64,000 nucleotides of DNA, from contig JAPTYO010000012.1 of NCBI GenBank assembly GCA_036873135.1, positions 5,650,090 to 5,714,089 on the forward strand, read 5' to 3'. This document shows positions 1-11,305 of this stretch, in pieces. Within the stretch, counting starts at the first letter, position 1, and every line of letters starts with the position of its first letter. The notes under the pieces are model-generated. The model was given only the letters and a program-made list of their open reading frames with translations, searched no databases and was not told where the DNA came from. This stretch comes from Clarkia xantiana subsp. parviflora (Eukaryota > Streptophyta > Magnoliopsida > Myrtales > Onagraceae). The translations under genes and the position numbers were made by a program.

Positions 1-852
1 TCCAGCTCTCGTCGTCGCCCGGGCTTCTTGGCCGTCCAGTTGCCGCCGATAGCACCGCCCGCCGCTGCCAGAGGTCGTCCCGCTCGTTTTGCTTGCAGTC
101 GGCGCCGGGGAGTTCGCCAGACAGTAGCCCGATCCGCCGGAGATTGTCGTCCTGCTGTCATCGTCGGAGCTTTGCCGTCCTTGCCGTCCCTGCTGCCGTC
201 ACCGGAGCTCCGCCGTCCTGGTCCCTGTCGCCGGCGCCGTTCCCACCTAATCCCTTGTTGAAGAAGACGACGGTAATTGCAGGTACGTCACGCAACAGTT
301 TATTTATTTATATATTTAATTATTTACTGATTTATTAAATATTGTTATTATTATTATTATAGGTATTATTGTATCATGTTAATTAAATAGTTAGATGTAA
401 ATTAATTAGATATCATGTGCTATGGTACATATGTATGTGACATGTAACTTTTTGTCATAATTTTGAGCATGTTTGAACGTGATTAGGAGTTTTAGATGCT
501 TAATAATATTTTAATGCTCAATTTTATCGTTAATAATAGTGTCGCGTAAAAACTAGTTTAGTTTTTTTTATATAGATTAATTCGTCGTAAAAGCAAGCTT
601 CAATTTTTAATTTGGCAAATATGTTAATTAAGTACCGAAAGGGCGTGATTAGAAAAATATTTTTTTTAATTCGTAACAGAGCCCCCGAACTCAAATTTAT
701 GATCGTAGACCGGTTTTATACCTAGGTGTTTAGTTCGCTATTCGTTTAGGTAATTTAGGATTCTAGTTAGCCTTAATTAACTAGTGGCGACTCATTTTAA
801 AAATCCACGTTTTCAAAACGTAATTCCCATAGGTCAGATTTTAGGTCCGACA
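1..852 (+). repeat. Partial 5' LTR of the Ogre-type element
   Basis: This stretch matches 11520-12351 almost base for base. It ends in CA at 851-852, three bases before the PBS. A GC-rich part (1-250) is followed by an AT-rich part. Relative to the 3' copy it has about 25 extra bases near 175-200, where a gccgtc-rich motif is repeated. Small ORFs inside it are by-products of GC richness. Confidence 0.92.
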
Positions 853-855
853 ATT

Positions 856-873
856 TGGCGACTCTGCCGGGGA
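856..873 (+). other. Primer-binding site of the Ogre-type element
   Basis: The 18 bases TGGCGACTCTGCCGGGGA lie three bases after the LTR end. This is the PBS type reported for Ogre/Tat elements, attributed to a tRNA-Arg 3' end. The tRNA assignment is from memory. Confidence 0.8.
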
Positions 874-1489
874 CAATATTTTTAGAGGGTTCGGGCTTGT
901 TAAAATTGCATGTTTGCCATGTTTTAGTTTTGTATGAGTGTTACTCTAATTTTTTTTTTTGGAAGGTACAAGTTTTTTTACTAACGTTTGTTCTTCTTGA
1001 TTAAAACCTGCACACACCACTCTAGAATAAGTACCAAACGCCTAAAACCCAGGGCGACTAGGAACCCCTGAGAGTTAATAAGAGTACGACCGCGCGGCCG
1101 AGCCGCCGGAACGATTCGGAACAAATCCACCACTCGTGAAGGTCCCGTGATCCCTATAATGGGGTGAGGAAACCACCGTGTCGGAAGCCTATCAGTGGAA
1201 CTCACCTTCTAGAACAAAGCAAAAACACACACCCGAAGCTTCTATCCTGCTGCTATGCGTAATTGCGTGTGTTCTCCTTCTAATTGTTCTCGACCCATGT
1301 AATTTAGTTTGTGTAGGATTTGGGTCTAATGTAACTTCTTTTTATCGCACCATGTATGTAATCGTGAACTGGATATTAGTGGAAATTTACTTTTCAAGCA
1401 TGCATTGCATATCATTTTTTTAAAAAAATAAAAATATATGTGCCGCTCACTTCACAACTCTAAATTGCTTTACACTCCATTTAGTAAGG
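874..1489 (+). other. 5' leader of the Ogre-type element
   Basis: Untranslated leader between the PBS and ORF1. It contains a T-tract near 950-959 and no ORF worth calling. Small ORFs at 981-1423 have no family resemblance. Confidence 0.6.
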
Positions 1490-3073
1490 ATGGAAAGACT
1501 TCTCAAGTGCCCTCGCATCACGATCGTTCCAGTTCCTAGGGACGACATTAACCGCCTTTGGAACGCCATGCTGAAAACGGAGCAGGATTATGTCACCAAA
1601 CTCATCGGAGGAGTTCAACGGCTTGCTGATTACAAGATAGAGTGGAATTTGCTGGAAGCTTTAGCCGACCATTGGAACTCAGAAAAGGCAGTGTTCTTCA
1701 TCAACGGCATAGAAATCACCCCTACCCTCGAAGAGTATCGCCAGCTAATACAAGGCCCGGGATGGAATAAGGGAATCATCTTATCAAGATTCGAAGCGTC
1801 CGAGAAACAAAGGCTTTCTAAACTCTTACAGACCAACAGAGGGAAGTTGGCTGACGAGCTTATGGTGGCCACACATCAGGGTTTATCTATCAATCGCTTG
1901 ATAAATTGGGTTGGTTTTAGGATGAAAGATAACCGAATGATCCGAGGGGCAACTCAGGCCTATCTCCTGTTATTTTTTGGAACTCTTTTGTTCCCCCACT
2001 CCCAAAGCCATATAGACGAGGCATTAGCCGACGTCGTCCTTCAAGTGGTCGAAGGCAGAAGTTTTGTAGTGGCGTTGCTTGCTGAAACAATCACGTCTCT
2101 AAACTTCATAAAGGCTAAAGGGAGAGGAGGATTAAGAGCAAATCCAGCATTATTGCAAATATGGTTTTTAATTCACCTAAAGGAGATCGGTGCTGGTTTC
2201 CCCAAAGCTCATTTTCTTATTGGAAAACAAATTATATCAAGAATGGTAGATTATACTCATCATGTGAACAAGGGGTGGAGCACTCGTGAATGGAAAAAAC
2301 ATTTTTCAAAACTTTTACCTAAGGAAATTTTATGGGTCGCTCGATGGTTTTCACCAAAGCCTGTATTTTTAAGGTGTAAATATTTCAACGGTATTCCTCT
2401 TATTAGTCACTTAAGCTCGTCGGTCACCTACCCAGCCCGAGTCGTTCGACAACTCGGAGGTCTTCAAGGCATACCAACTAGCACAAAGGAACCTCTTCCG
2501 ATGTTCGACTGGGATGACAACAAAGTCACTCAAGCCACGCTCAAACAGGCAGCTCAAAGAATACATGCAATTTGGGAAAGTCGAATTGAGGAGAAAATCC
2601 AACCGCCCGGGGATATCAGAGAAGAAGAACGGATGTAACACGCCCCTAAGGAGTATATCTACCGCTTTCATACTAACGTTGAAGATCCAATTATTGACCC
2701 CGCAGAGATTATCGGACAAAGGCCGCAAGACGCGCCACCTTCCCATGAAGACGTGTATGACACACTAGCTGCCCGAGTCGAAATCCAATGTGCCACCTGC
2801 GCTCAGGATTGCGCACGTTCCAAAGAAGAAATCAGGCGTTTAAAAGGGGAACTCTCTGAAGCACGAGCCACCGTCATGCACCAGCAGTGGACTATTAAAG
2901 TGAAAGAGAGACAGAAGACGCGGTTAAGCACTGACCTTGAAAAGATCAAACGAAGAGCAAGAAGACTGAAATTTTTTTCAAAACATTTGTCCGTCGCATT
3001 CGTTAGGACTAAAGAACAAGCACTCGACGCACTCGGCGAGATGCGCAGTCGTGTAAAGCGTTTTAAAGTTTAA
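1490..3073 (+). pseudogene. Ogre ORF1 protein, one in-frame stop
   Basis: This is the extra ORF that Ogre-type elements carry upstream of gag. Its function is unknown. Residues 1-382 are open and resemble the DUF7745-type plant retroelement ORF1 (motifs VFFINGIEITPTLEEYRQLI and GATQAYLLLFFGTLLFPHSQ). A TAA at 2636-2638 then interrupts the frame, but the same frame stays open to TAA at 3071-3073. The downstream part is rich in charged residues and looks coiled-coil, with RSKEEIRRLKGELSEAR near 2820. The whole frame would be about 527 codons. The continuity suggests a single nonsense mutation, though readthrough is possible. The start at 1490 is the first ATG of the frame. The gap to gag is 165 bp. 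Confidence 0.75.
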
Positions 3074-3238
3074 ATATTGTTTGTAAAATCGTTTCCTTCA
3101 TAAAACGCTGAAATGAATGACACGTTTTTTTGAAAAATCATGCATGGTATTCGGTGTCCACATTTTGAATCATCGATTTTTTTTTCCAATGCAGGAAATA
3201 TTTAGCTAATACTGGCACGAACGCGACTAACTACTAAA

Positions 3239-6200
3239 ATGGAAAACACTGAGAAAATCGAGCTAAATGACAAGCGTATGGCCGACATGTCATCTAGCAT
3301 GGAACGCATCATGGCACTACTTGAAGCTCAGTCAGCTCACCGCACCCCAGCTTTGCTGCCAGAATTCACAAGTCCAATCTCCTCCAAAACGCCCGTAGCA
3401 AATACCGGGCCTCCAATGCCGGCTGCAACCGTGCTTCCCGACGCCGCGGTAGAACCTCCTCGTGGCCAACCCCCGACTTTAGTCATACCAGACCAATCCG
3501 CACCAAAGCCGTATGTCCTTCCAAATCCAACAACAATATATGGGCCCGTGAACAAAGGGGGTTCTGCCGGCACAAATGAATTCACATCATCACCGGTCAT
3601 CGAGTCCGAGCAGGATCGCCGCTTGAAGAAAATGGAGGAGAAGATGAAGGCTCTGTCCGGACTTGAGCAGTACGGAGGCATTGGTTACTCCGACTTATGC
3701 TTGTTCCCTGACATGTCAAGACCAGAGAAGTTCAAAGTGCCTGGTTTTGAGAAATATGATGGCACCGGAAATCCCATCGTCCACCTGAGGATTTACCTTG
3801 CAAAGATGGCCCCTTATCAGCAGTACGAGAAGTTCTTGATCCAGACATTCCAGGAGAGCTTGAAAGGAGCAGCTTTGGTTTGGTTCGTCAGCTTGAAGGC
3901 CGGCAATATCTCAACCTGGGAGGACATGGCCAACGCTTTTGTTCGCCAATACAAGTTCAATCTGGACACCGCTCCGACTCTTATGGATCTTCAGGGCATG
4001 GAGATGACTGGCGGACAATCCTTCAGAAGCTACATGCAAGCGTGGAGAGAGAAGGCCGCCGGAGTCCAGCCACCACTGGAAGACACAGAAGCAGAGTCTA
4101 TGTTCATCGGGACTTTAAAGGGAGCTTACTACTCCCATTTATTGGGACATGTTTCTGCAAATTTTGCCGACCTGGTGAAATCCGGAGAGATGATTGAGCA
4201 AGGAATCAGAATTGGGAAGATCAAATATCCTCTCAAAGGCTACCAAAGAGATGGTCTAAAAAAGGGTGGTGCCAAAAAACCGCTTCCGAAAGATGCAACT
4301 GTAGGCGCAGTCTATCTGATGCAGTTGACGACCCCCACAGCCCAACCAGTGACTCAAGTACCCCCGGCTCCACAACCCTCCTTCACAGGCGGACAAGCAA
4401 ATAGAGCTAATTTCAGGCAGAGAGAAACAAGGGCCTTCACCCCTTTACCTGTGTCAATGGCTGAGGTGTACCAGAAGATGTTGGAACAAAACCTCATCGG
4501 CCCCGAGTTCATGAGGCCAGATTCGAGAGTACTCAATGACGATCCAAACTCGAGATGCGAGTTCCACATGGGAGTAGCTGGACACTCGATAGAAAAATGC
4601 ACCCGTCTGAGACACAAGATTCAGGACCTCATTGACAATAAGCTCCTTATTCTCAACCCAATCCCTCCTCCTAACATCAAGACAAACCCTTTGCCGCAAC
4701 ACAATGCGGGTTCATCATCATCCATCAACATGATCTGTCTCGAAGAAGAGTCGTCAGAAGGTGTCGCTATTGCGGTAATCACGCCATTCATACATAATTA
4801 TGTGCCTGAACAGTCGGCCAGGTTGCCACTAGTGATGCAGGGCCCGACTCCTTTCCAATATGAAAGCAATAAGAAGGTCCCTTGGAATTACGATGCTCAG
4901 ATAGTCGGAGCAGCAAAACCAGACGATCATGTTATGATCATGACACGTTCGGGTCGTTCGTACATGGAGGATGTTGCTAAAGATAAGGCTGTAGAAGTAA
5001 CACCAAAGAAGAAGGTGACTCACGAAGAAATTGTGGACTTTGTAAAGTTCATGAAGGAAGGAGAGGACAAAGTGATTGATCAGCTCCGTAAGACTCCGGC
5101 TCAAATTTCTTTGCTTGCTCTCCTCTTAAGCTCAGAAAGTCATCGTGAAGCTCTCATGAATGTGCTTAAAGAAGCATTAGTGCCAAAGGATACCTCTGCT
5201 GAACAGATGGGTAATGTTATTGGCTCTATATTCTCGAAACAGATCTACTTCGGGGATGATAATCTAGGAGTCGACGGTCCGAAACATGTGAAAGCCCTAC
5301 ACATTGTCTGCAAGTGTAACAGATTCGTGCTTTCGAAGGTCATGGTTGATGGTGGCTCGACAGTAGATGTTTGCCCATTATCCACGCTCAAGCAAATGAA
5401 GATTGACATGTCCCATATCCGTACGAGCAATTCGGCAGTTCGAGCTTTTGATGGCACGAGAAAGGAAGTTTATGGAGAGATTGAATTGCAGCTCGAGATT
5501 GGTCCTAATGTTTTTTATGTCACTTTCAGGGTCATGGATATCCCGAATGTTTTCAGTCTTCTCCTGGGAAGACTATGGATCCACGCGGCTGGGGCGGTTC
5601 CATCCACCTTACACCAGAAGCTGAAGTACGTGATCGACAATCGCCTTGTGGAAAGCAAGGGAGAAGGTGATCACAACATCTATCAGGAAACGACGGTCCC
5701 TGTTATCAACACTAGTGGAGATGAGCCACCCGCATACCATTCCTTTGAGCTAATCTCCGTCATCAGGGATTGGGGAGAGCCAACGCTGAGCAAAGCAGAC
5801 ATCATGGTAGGAAGGTTCATGTTGAAGAATAATTTCGTCCCGGGTCAAGGCCTGGGTATCAGGTGTCAAGGGATCCCGCGTTCGCTCCAGCTGAAGGAAA
5901 GTGTATGCAGATACGGGCTAGGGTATTCCCCGTTCCAGGAAGATGATCAAAGTGCACATGGGGAAAAACAACTGATGGGTTTCCAGAGGAGACGATTCGC
6001 TAAAAGGTGGAGGCCTATGAACATTCCGCCACTGTCAGTGACTTTCCCGGGGCCACCTCAGGTCATTCGAACTGATGAAGATGAAACATTACAAGCCATA
6101 GCCGGATTTTTCATCACCGACACCACAGTTGGAGCCATCCTCGAAGAAGTTCCCCCAGGCATCTATGTCCGACCATTTGTTGAAGGAGAAGCAATCACCA

Positions 6201-6247
6201 ATTGGTTTTCGATTCCAGTTTATGCTCTTTCGCTTAGCGATGAGTAA
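3239..6247 (+). CDS. Ogre gag-protease polyprotein, intact ORF
   Basis: 1002-residue ORF with its ATG in good context (aaaATGg). Order: an N-terminal Pro-rich region; a retrotransposon gag domain at about residues 160-290 (KFKVPGFEKYDGTGNP, WEDMANAFVRQYKFN); a zinc-knuckle-like Cys/His segment near 435-460 (CEFHMGVAGHSIEKC); a retropepsin domain near 690-790 with active-site VMVDGGSTVDVC (DGGS in place of the usual DSGA/DTGA); then a G-patch-like segment near 850-885 (NNFVPGQGLGIRCQGI). Gag forms the particle and the protease cleaves the polyprotein. No internal stop is seen, unlike ORF1 and pol. The frame ends one codon after a perfect splice donor (see intron), so a spliced message would continue into RT. 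Confidence 0.88.
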   Translation: MENTEKIELNDKRMADMSSSMERIMALLEAQSAHRTPALLPEFTSPISSKTPVANTGPPMPAATVLPDAAVEPPRGQPPTLVIPDQSAPKPYVLPNPTTIYGPVNKGGSAGTNEFTSSPVIESEQDRRLKKMEEKMKALSGLEQYGGIGYSDLCLFPDMSRPEKFKVPGFEKYDGTGNPIVHLRIYLAKMAPYQQYEKFLIQTFQESLKGAALVWFVSLKAGNISTWEDMANAFVRQYKFNLDTAPTLMDLQGMEMTGGQSFRSYMQAWREKAAGVQPPLEDTEAESMFIGTLKGAYYSHLLGHVSANFADLVKSGEMIEQGIRIGKIKYPLKGYQRDGLKKGGAKKPLPKDATVGAVYLMQLTTPTAQPVTQVPPAPQPSFTGGQANRANFRQRETRAFTPLPVSMAEVYQKMLEQNLIGPEFMRPDSRVLNDDPNSRCEFHMGVAGHSIEKCTRLRHKIQDLIDNKLLILNPIPPPNIKTNPLPQHNAGSSSSINMICLEEESSEGVAIAVITPFIHNYVPEQSARLPLVMQGPTPFQYESNKKVPWNYDAQIVGAAKPDDHVMIMTRSGRSYMEDVAKDKAVEVTPKKKVTHEEIVDFVKFMKEGEDKVIDQLRKTPAQISLLALLLSSESHREALMNVLKEALVPKDTSAEQMGNVIGSIFSKQIYFGDDNLGVDGPKHVKALHIVCKCNRFVLSKVMVDGGSTVDVCPLSTLKQMKIDMSHIRTSNSAVRAFDGTRKEVYGEIELQLEIGPNVFYVTFRVMDIPNVFSLLLGRLWIHAAGAVPSTLHQKLKYVIDNRLVESKGEGDHNIYQETTVPVINTSGDEPPAYHSFELISVIRDWGEPTLSKADIMVGRFMLKNNFVPGQGLGIRCQGIPRSLQLKESVCRYGLGYSPFQEDDQSAHGEKQLMGFQRRRFAKRWRPMNIPPLSVTFPGPPQVIRTDEDETLQAIAGFFITDTTVGAILEEVPPGIYVRPFVEGEAITNWFSIPVYALSLSDE

Positions 6248-6421
6248 GACTTATGAGTTTCTGTTGTACTCCTTTGCGCGGCAAGATCATGAGCCCCGCA
6301 TTGGAAAGAGGGATATTATCATGATCTTATCAATATAAATAAATCCCTTTATTTCAAATTTTACTCATTTTCATTTATCTCGTCAAATTCGCATTGATTC
6401 CGGTTATTTTCCTTACCGTAG
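6244..6421 (+). other. Predicted intron between protease and reverse transcriptase
   Basis: A donor GTAAGA at 6244 lies just before the gag-pro stop. An acceptor ending in AG at 6420-6421 follows a T-rich run. Removing these 178 bases joins the gag-pro frame (phase 2) exactly to the RT frame with no stop in between. Ogre elements are known to have a partly spliced intron at this place, so sequence and family knowledge agree. Confidence 0.7.
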
Positions 6422-9400
6422 GAAAAATACAAGAAAACACAAAAACCACGACGATGTGATTCCATCAGAGGAATATAACGATGACCATGTTCCGATCGAA
6501 ATAAGAGAGAACCTCGAGAGATTCGAAGAGAGAAAGCCATCAACGGCCGAAACTATCGAAATAGTTAACATCGGTACGAAGGAAGAACCCCGAGAGCTCA
6601 AAATCGGGGCAACCCTTGATCCTTCTCAGAAAGCCCAGATGATCAAGCTACTAGACGAGTACAAAGAGATCTTTTCTTGGTCATATTCTGACATGCCATG
6701 TTTAGATACAGCAATTGTGCAACATACTCTGCCCATAGATATCGAGAAGTTCAAACCCAAAAGACAACATTTAAGGCGGCAGAGTCCAGAGTTACTCCTC
6801 AAGATCAAGGAAGAGATCATCAAGCAAATTAATGCAGGGTTCCTTGAGGTGTGCAACTACTCCGAGTGGGTCGCCAACATTGTCCCTGTACCGAAGAAGG
6901 ATGGTCGTGTTCGAGTCTGTGTTGATTATCGAGATCTCAACAAGGCTAGTCCGAAAGACAACTTTCCACTCCCTCATATTGACATGTTAGTCGATAACAC
7001 GGCACGGCACAACATGTTCTCATTCATGGATGGGTTCTCTGGATACAATCAAATCAAGATGGCAGAAGAGGACAAGTCAAAAACCACTTTCATCACAATG
7101 TGGGGCACGTTTTGCTACAAGGTCATGCCTTTCGGACTCAAGAATGCGGGGGCAACCTACCAGAGAGCAATGGTGACATTGTTCCATGACATGATGCATA
7201 AGCAGATAGAGGTGTACGTCGATGATATGATCGCAAAATCCCGCGAAGATGAAGACCACCTTGTCAACTTGCGGATGCTCTTTGAACGGCTCAAGAAGTT
7301 TAAACTCAGACTGAATCCAGCAAAATGCACATTCGGAGTAACATCCGGTAAGTTGCTGGGCTTTATAGTCAGCAAGAAGGGTATAGAAGTGGATCCCGAC
7401 AAGGTCAAAGCTATACTAGACCTTCCAGCACTTGCTCGGACGTCTGAATTACATCGCGAGATTCATCGCCAATATGATGAACAAGTGTCAACCTTTGTTC
7501 CGCCTCCTGCGGAAAAATGCATTGATTGAATGGGATGAAGAGTGTCAACATGCCTTCAAGTCAATCAAAGAATATCTCGTCAATTCGCTGGTTTTGGTCC
7601 CGCCCACTCCGGGCCGGCCGCTCATTTTGTATCTAGCAGTTCGAAGAGGCTCATTTTGATGCATGTTGGGGCAACTAGATGAAGATGGCCAGACAGAACA
7701 CGCCATTTATTACCTCAGTAAGAAGTTCACTGAAGGAGAGGCCAAGTACACGGAGGTTGAAAGGACAAGTTGCGCATTAGTATGGGTGATGCAGCGACTC
7801 CGACAGTATACGTTGTATTACACCATACATCTCATTTCTAAGCTGAATCCCTTGAAATACGTGCTAGAGAAGCCGGCGTTAATGAAGAATGTCGCCAAAT
7901 GGCAGGTCCAGCTTGCTGAGTACGACATACAGTTCATTCCTCGTACTTATATAAAAGGGCAGGCTATTGCAGATCATCTAGCCGAGTTTCCCATCGATGA
8001 CGATCATCAAGCAAGTCACAAGCTTCCAGATAGCGACATACTTCACGTGGAGGAAGAGACAGAAAATGGGAGCATGTGGAGAATGTATTTCGATGGAGCT
8101 GCATACTCCACCGGATGTGGTATAGGGGCAGTACTGGTATCCCCAAAAGGTCAACATTTTCCTGTAGCGGCAAAGATTACCTTCCCATGCACCAACAACG
8201 TGGCGGAATACGAAGCGTGCATTCTCGGGTTACGACCGACAATTGATTTCAAGATACAGGAATTGGAGGTTTATGGAGATTCCATGCTGATCATTCTCCA
8301 AACCTTTGGAGAATGGAAAACGAGAGATCCCAAGTTGCAACCATATCATCAGCATATCGAAGAGTTGAGCGAGAATTTTGAAGAAATAACATTCACGCAG
8401 ATGCCTCGGAGTAAAAATCAATTCGCAGATGCATTGGCGACCCTCGCATCGATGGTGAATATCTCAGACGGGAATTCCATAGAGCCTCTCGAGATTGAAG
8501 TAAACAAGCGTCCTGCATATTGTTGCACACTTGAAGAATCAGACGGCGAACCCTGGTTCATCGATATAAAGAGATACTTGCAGTCAGGCGAGTTTCCCGA
8601 GGGTGCAAGTAGCAAAGATCGGAAGACCATCCGCAGGATGGCATGCAATTACTTTCTTAGTGGTGAGGTTCTTTATAGAAAATCTTTTGATGCTACCCTT
8701 TTGAGATGTGTAGGTTCGGAAGAGGCAAAGCGGTTGATGGAGGAATTCCACGAAGGAAGCTGTGGACCGCACATGAGCGGTCACATGCTCGGGAGAAAAA
8801 TCATGAGGATGGGCTATTTTTGGACTACCCTGATGTCAGACTGCGTGGAGCACGTCCGGCGATGCCACTTATGCCAGGTGTATTCTAGTCAGATTCATGC
8901 GCCGCCAAATGAGTTGCATCCGATGTCTTCTCCGTCGCCTTTTTCGATGTGGGGAATTGACGTGATCGGTCCCATTTCACCAAATGCATCTAACGGCCAC
9001 AAGTTCATTTTGGTGGCAATTGATTATTTCACCAAGTGGATAGAGGCTGTCACACTGGCGTCAGTTACTGCAAAAGCGTTTGAGCATTTCTTACGAAGAG
9101 ACATTGTTGCCCGTTACGGGGTGCCCGAGACAATAATCACGGACAATGCCAAGAATCTCAACAACAAGTTGATAAACGATTTATGTGTTCGACTCAAGAT
9201 CAAGCACAGGAATTCGTCCCCATACCGCCCTCAGATGAACAGCGCGGTGGAAGCAGCGAATAAAAACATAAAGAAGATCATTGAGAAGATGACAGTCACA
9301 TACAAAGATTGGCATAATATGTTAGCTTGGGCACTCTTGGCATACAGAACATCGATCCGCACTTCAACCGGGGCAACTCCGTTTTCTCTCGTGTATGGAA

Positions 9401-9801
9401 CTGAAGCTGTTCTACCCGTGGAAGTGGAGATCCCCTCTGCAAGGATCCTGGCAGAATCAGGTCTCGACGAGGCAGAATGGGCTAGACAAAGGTATGAACA
9501 ATTGAACCTCATCGACGAAAAGAGGCTCGCGGCACTATGTCATGGGCAATGTTACCAACAACGGATGGCTAGGGCCTTTGACAAGAAGGTGCGACCACGT
9601 AATTTCCAACCAGGAGACCTGGTGTTGCGCAAAGTAATGCGTATCAATCCTGATTCGTGAGGGAAGTTCGCGCCAAAGTACGAAGGACCCTACGTTGTCA
9701 AAGAGGTGTTCAAGGGAGGTGCGCTGACCATCACGCATATGGACGGTCAAGACCTTCCTAGTCCAATCAACGCAGACACGCTTAAAAGGTATTATGCCTG
9801 A
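6422..9801 (+). pseudogene. Ogre pol: RT, two RNase H domains, integrase; one frameshift and two stops
   Basis: Reads on from gag-pro after splicing. RT spans about 6650-7430, with MPFGLKNAGATYQRAM near 7125 and the catalytic YVDDM at about 7214. A small deletion with frameshift lies near 7428-7434, and the frame changes there. A TGA at 7657-7659 interrupts the first RNase H region (about 7540-7990). A second, archaeal-type RNase H follows at about 8075-8460 with YFDGA, AEYEA, YGDS and FADAL, so its D-E-D-D set is present. Integrase has an HHCC zinc finger (about 8745-8880), then catalytic Asp in GIDVIGPI, Asp in IITDNAKN and Glu in AVEAANKN. A TGA at 9658-9660 cuts its C-terminal GPY-like part, which continues to TGA 9799-9801. 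The three lesions make the encoded pol non-functional as it stands. Confidence 0.88.
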
Positions 9802-11066
9802 AAAGAGTGGTTTCTCCGTGTAAAAAAAAAAAAATTTCCCGCTAGGTCGAAAACCTGTAAAGGCGACTTAGGCAAAAGTTAGGGATGAGAGGCATGATTG
9901 AAAATCTGAAAGGACAAAAAAAAAAAAAAAAAAAAAAAAAAAAACAGGGCCTTAAGTAGCGATGACGACAAGATTCATAGCGCATCCTGAGCTACTTACC
10001 TGAGATTTTCAAATTGTAAAGGGCCGCAGCCACCCTCCAAATGGCTACAAATACTCCCGCATCGAGACGGAAAATAAAGTACGGGTCACAGCCACCGTTT
10101 AATCGGCTATCAAATAAAGAGTGCTTCCGCTAGATTGAAAACCCAAAAGGGCGGCCTAGGCAAAATCAGGAAATAAGAGGCATGGTTGCAAGTTCATAAA
10201 TTGCAATCACGGCAAAAGGAGAGAACAAAAAACCGAGAGGCACGGTCGAAAATCCCAATCGGCCGTGGAAAAAAAAAATCCCGCTAGATTGTCGCACAAT
10301 GCACAATTTAGGCAAAAATTAGGGGCAAACATTCAAAGTCAAACTCATGACAAGCGCGACGGTTACGGTCTGCTCTCGCAAGTCACCACTCGAAGGATGA
10401 GTAGGACTGTTACAGTCTGTTCCTACAAGTCACAACCGACAATCAGGATCTGAAGTGTTCCGGCTTTCTGAGAGTCACCCCGACGAACGAAGCCTTAGTG
10501 TTCAGCCTTCGTAAGTCATGCCACTAGAGGCACTTCTCCAACGGACGCCACTAGAGGCTCATCTCCGACACTCGCCACTAGAGGCATCACCAAAGGTTCT
10601 CCGGTACGATCTGACGTAGAGGTCTTTCGCCACCAGAGATATCACCAGAGGTTTTCCGGTACGGTCTGACGTAGAGGTTTTTCCGTTACCACTCGGCACT
10701 AGAGGCGTCACCAGAGGTTGTTGGTACTGTCTGACGTAGAGGTCTTCTGTTACCAATCATCACCAAAGGTTTTACTTTACTGCAAGCCAACGGAGGCACC
10801 GCCAACAGGGGCACCGCCGACCGAGGCTTTACTTTTCCGCACGCCACTGGAGGCTTTACTTTCTGCACTACCAATGGAGGCACCACCAACAGGGGCACCG
10901 CCGACTGAGGTTCTACTTTTTCGCACCATCAATGAAGCCAAAGGCCACCTTGGAGACTTGAAGACCCGGAAGACGACATACTTCCTAGCCAAAATTAGTG
11001 TTTACTCGTCTTTGGACAAACCCCCTCGAATGCATTCTACGGGAGTCCGTCCAAAGAGGGGCAAGC
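9802..11066 (+). repeat. 3' non-coding region of Ogre element with tandem repeats and PPT
   Basis: 1.27 kb without coding signal. It has a 29-base A-tract (9916-9944) and three spaced copies of a motif cgctag(g/a)t..gaaaac..(c)taggcaaaa (about 9840, 10129, 10273). Imperfect tandem units of about 65 bp centred on actagaggc..tcaccagaggtt..gtctgacgtagaggt fill about 10515-10770. Two units of about 83 bp with ggaggcacc(g/a)ccaacagggg lie at about 10790-10930. A purine-rich tract, caaagaggggcaagc (11052-11066), directly before the LTR is the likely polypurine tract. Ogre elements commonly carry variable tandem repeats here. Confidence 0.75.
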
Positions 11067-11257
11067 TGTAAACACCTAATTTTGGTACGCGCAACACGTA
11101 CGTAACATGTCAAAAATGTTATGTGTAACACGTTTAAAAAAAGGAAGTATTTAAATATGGAAGGTCACGGGATTGCCAAAAATAGGCTCAGTTTAAATTA
11201 GGACAATACATATGCAATAAATATGATGTAAAAATCAGAAAATATATAATATATATA

Positions 11258-11305
<48 letters not shown>

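Noticed and set aside
28..338. Arg/Pro-rich ORFs in the GC-rich part of the Ogre LTRs (also 11345-11862)
   Set aside because: They lie in LTR sequence, occur in several frames on both strands, and have no protein family pattern.
10505..10930. CRISPR-like regularity of the repeat units
   Set aside because: Units are imperfect and contiguous without unique spacers, in a plant retroelement 3' region. They are ordinary tandem repeats.
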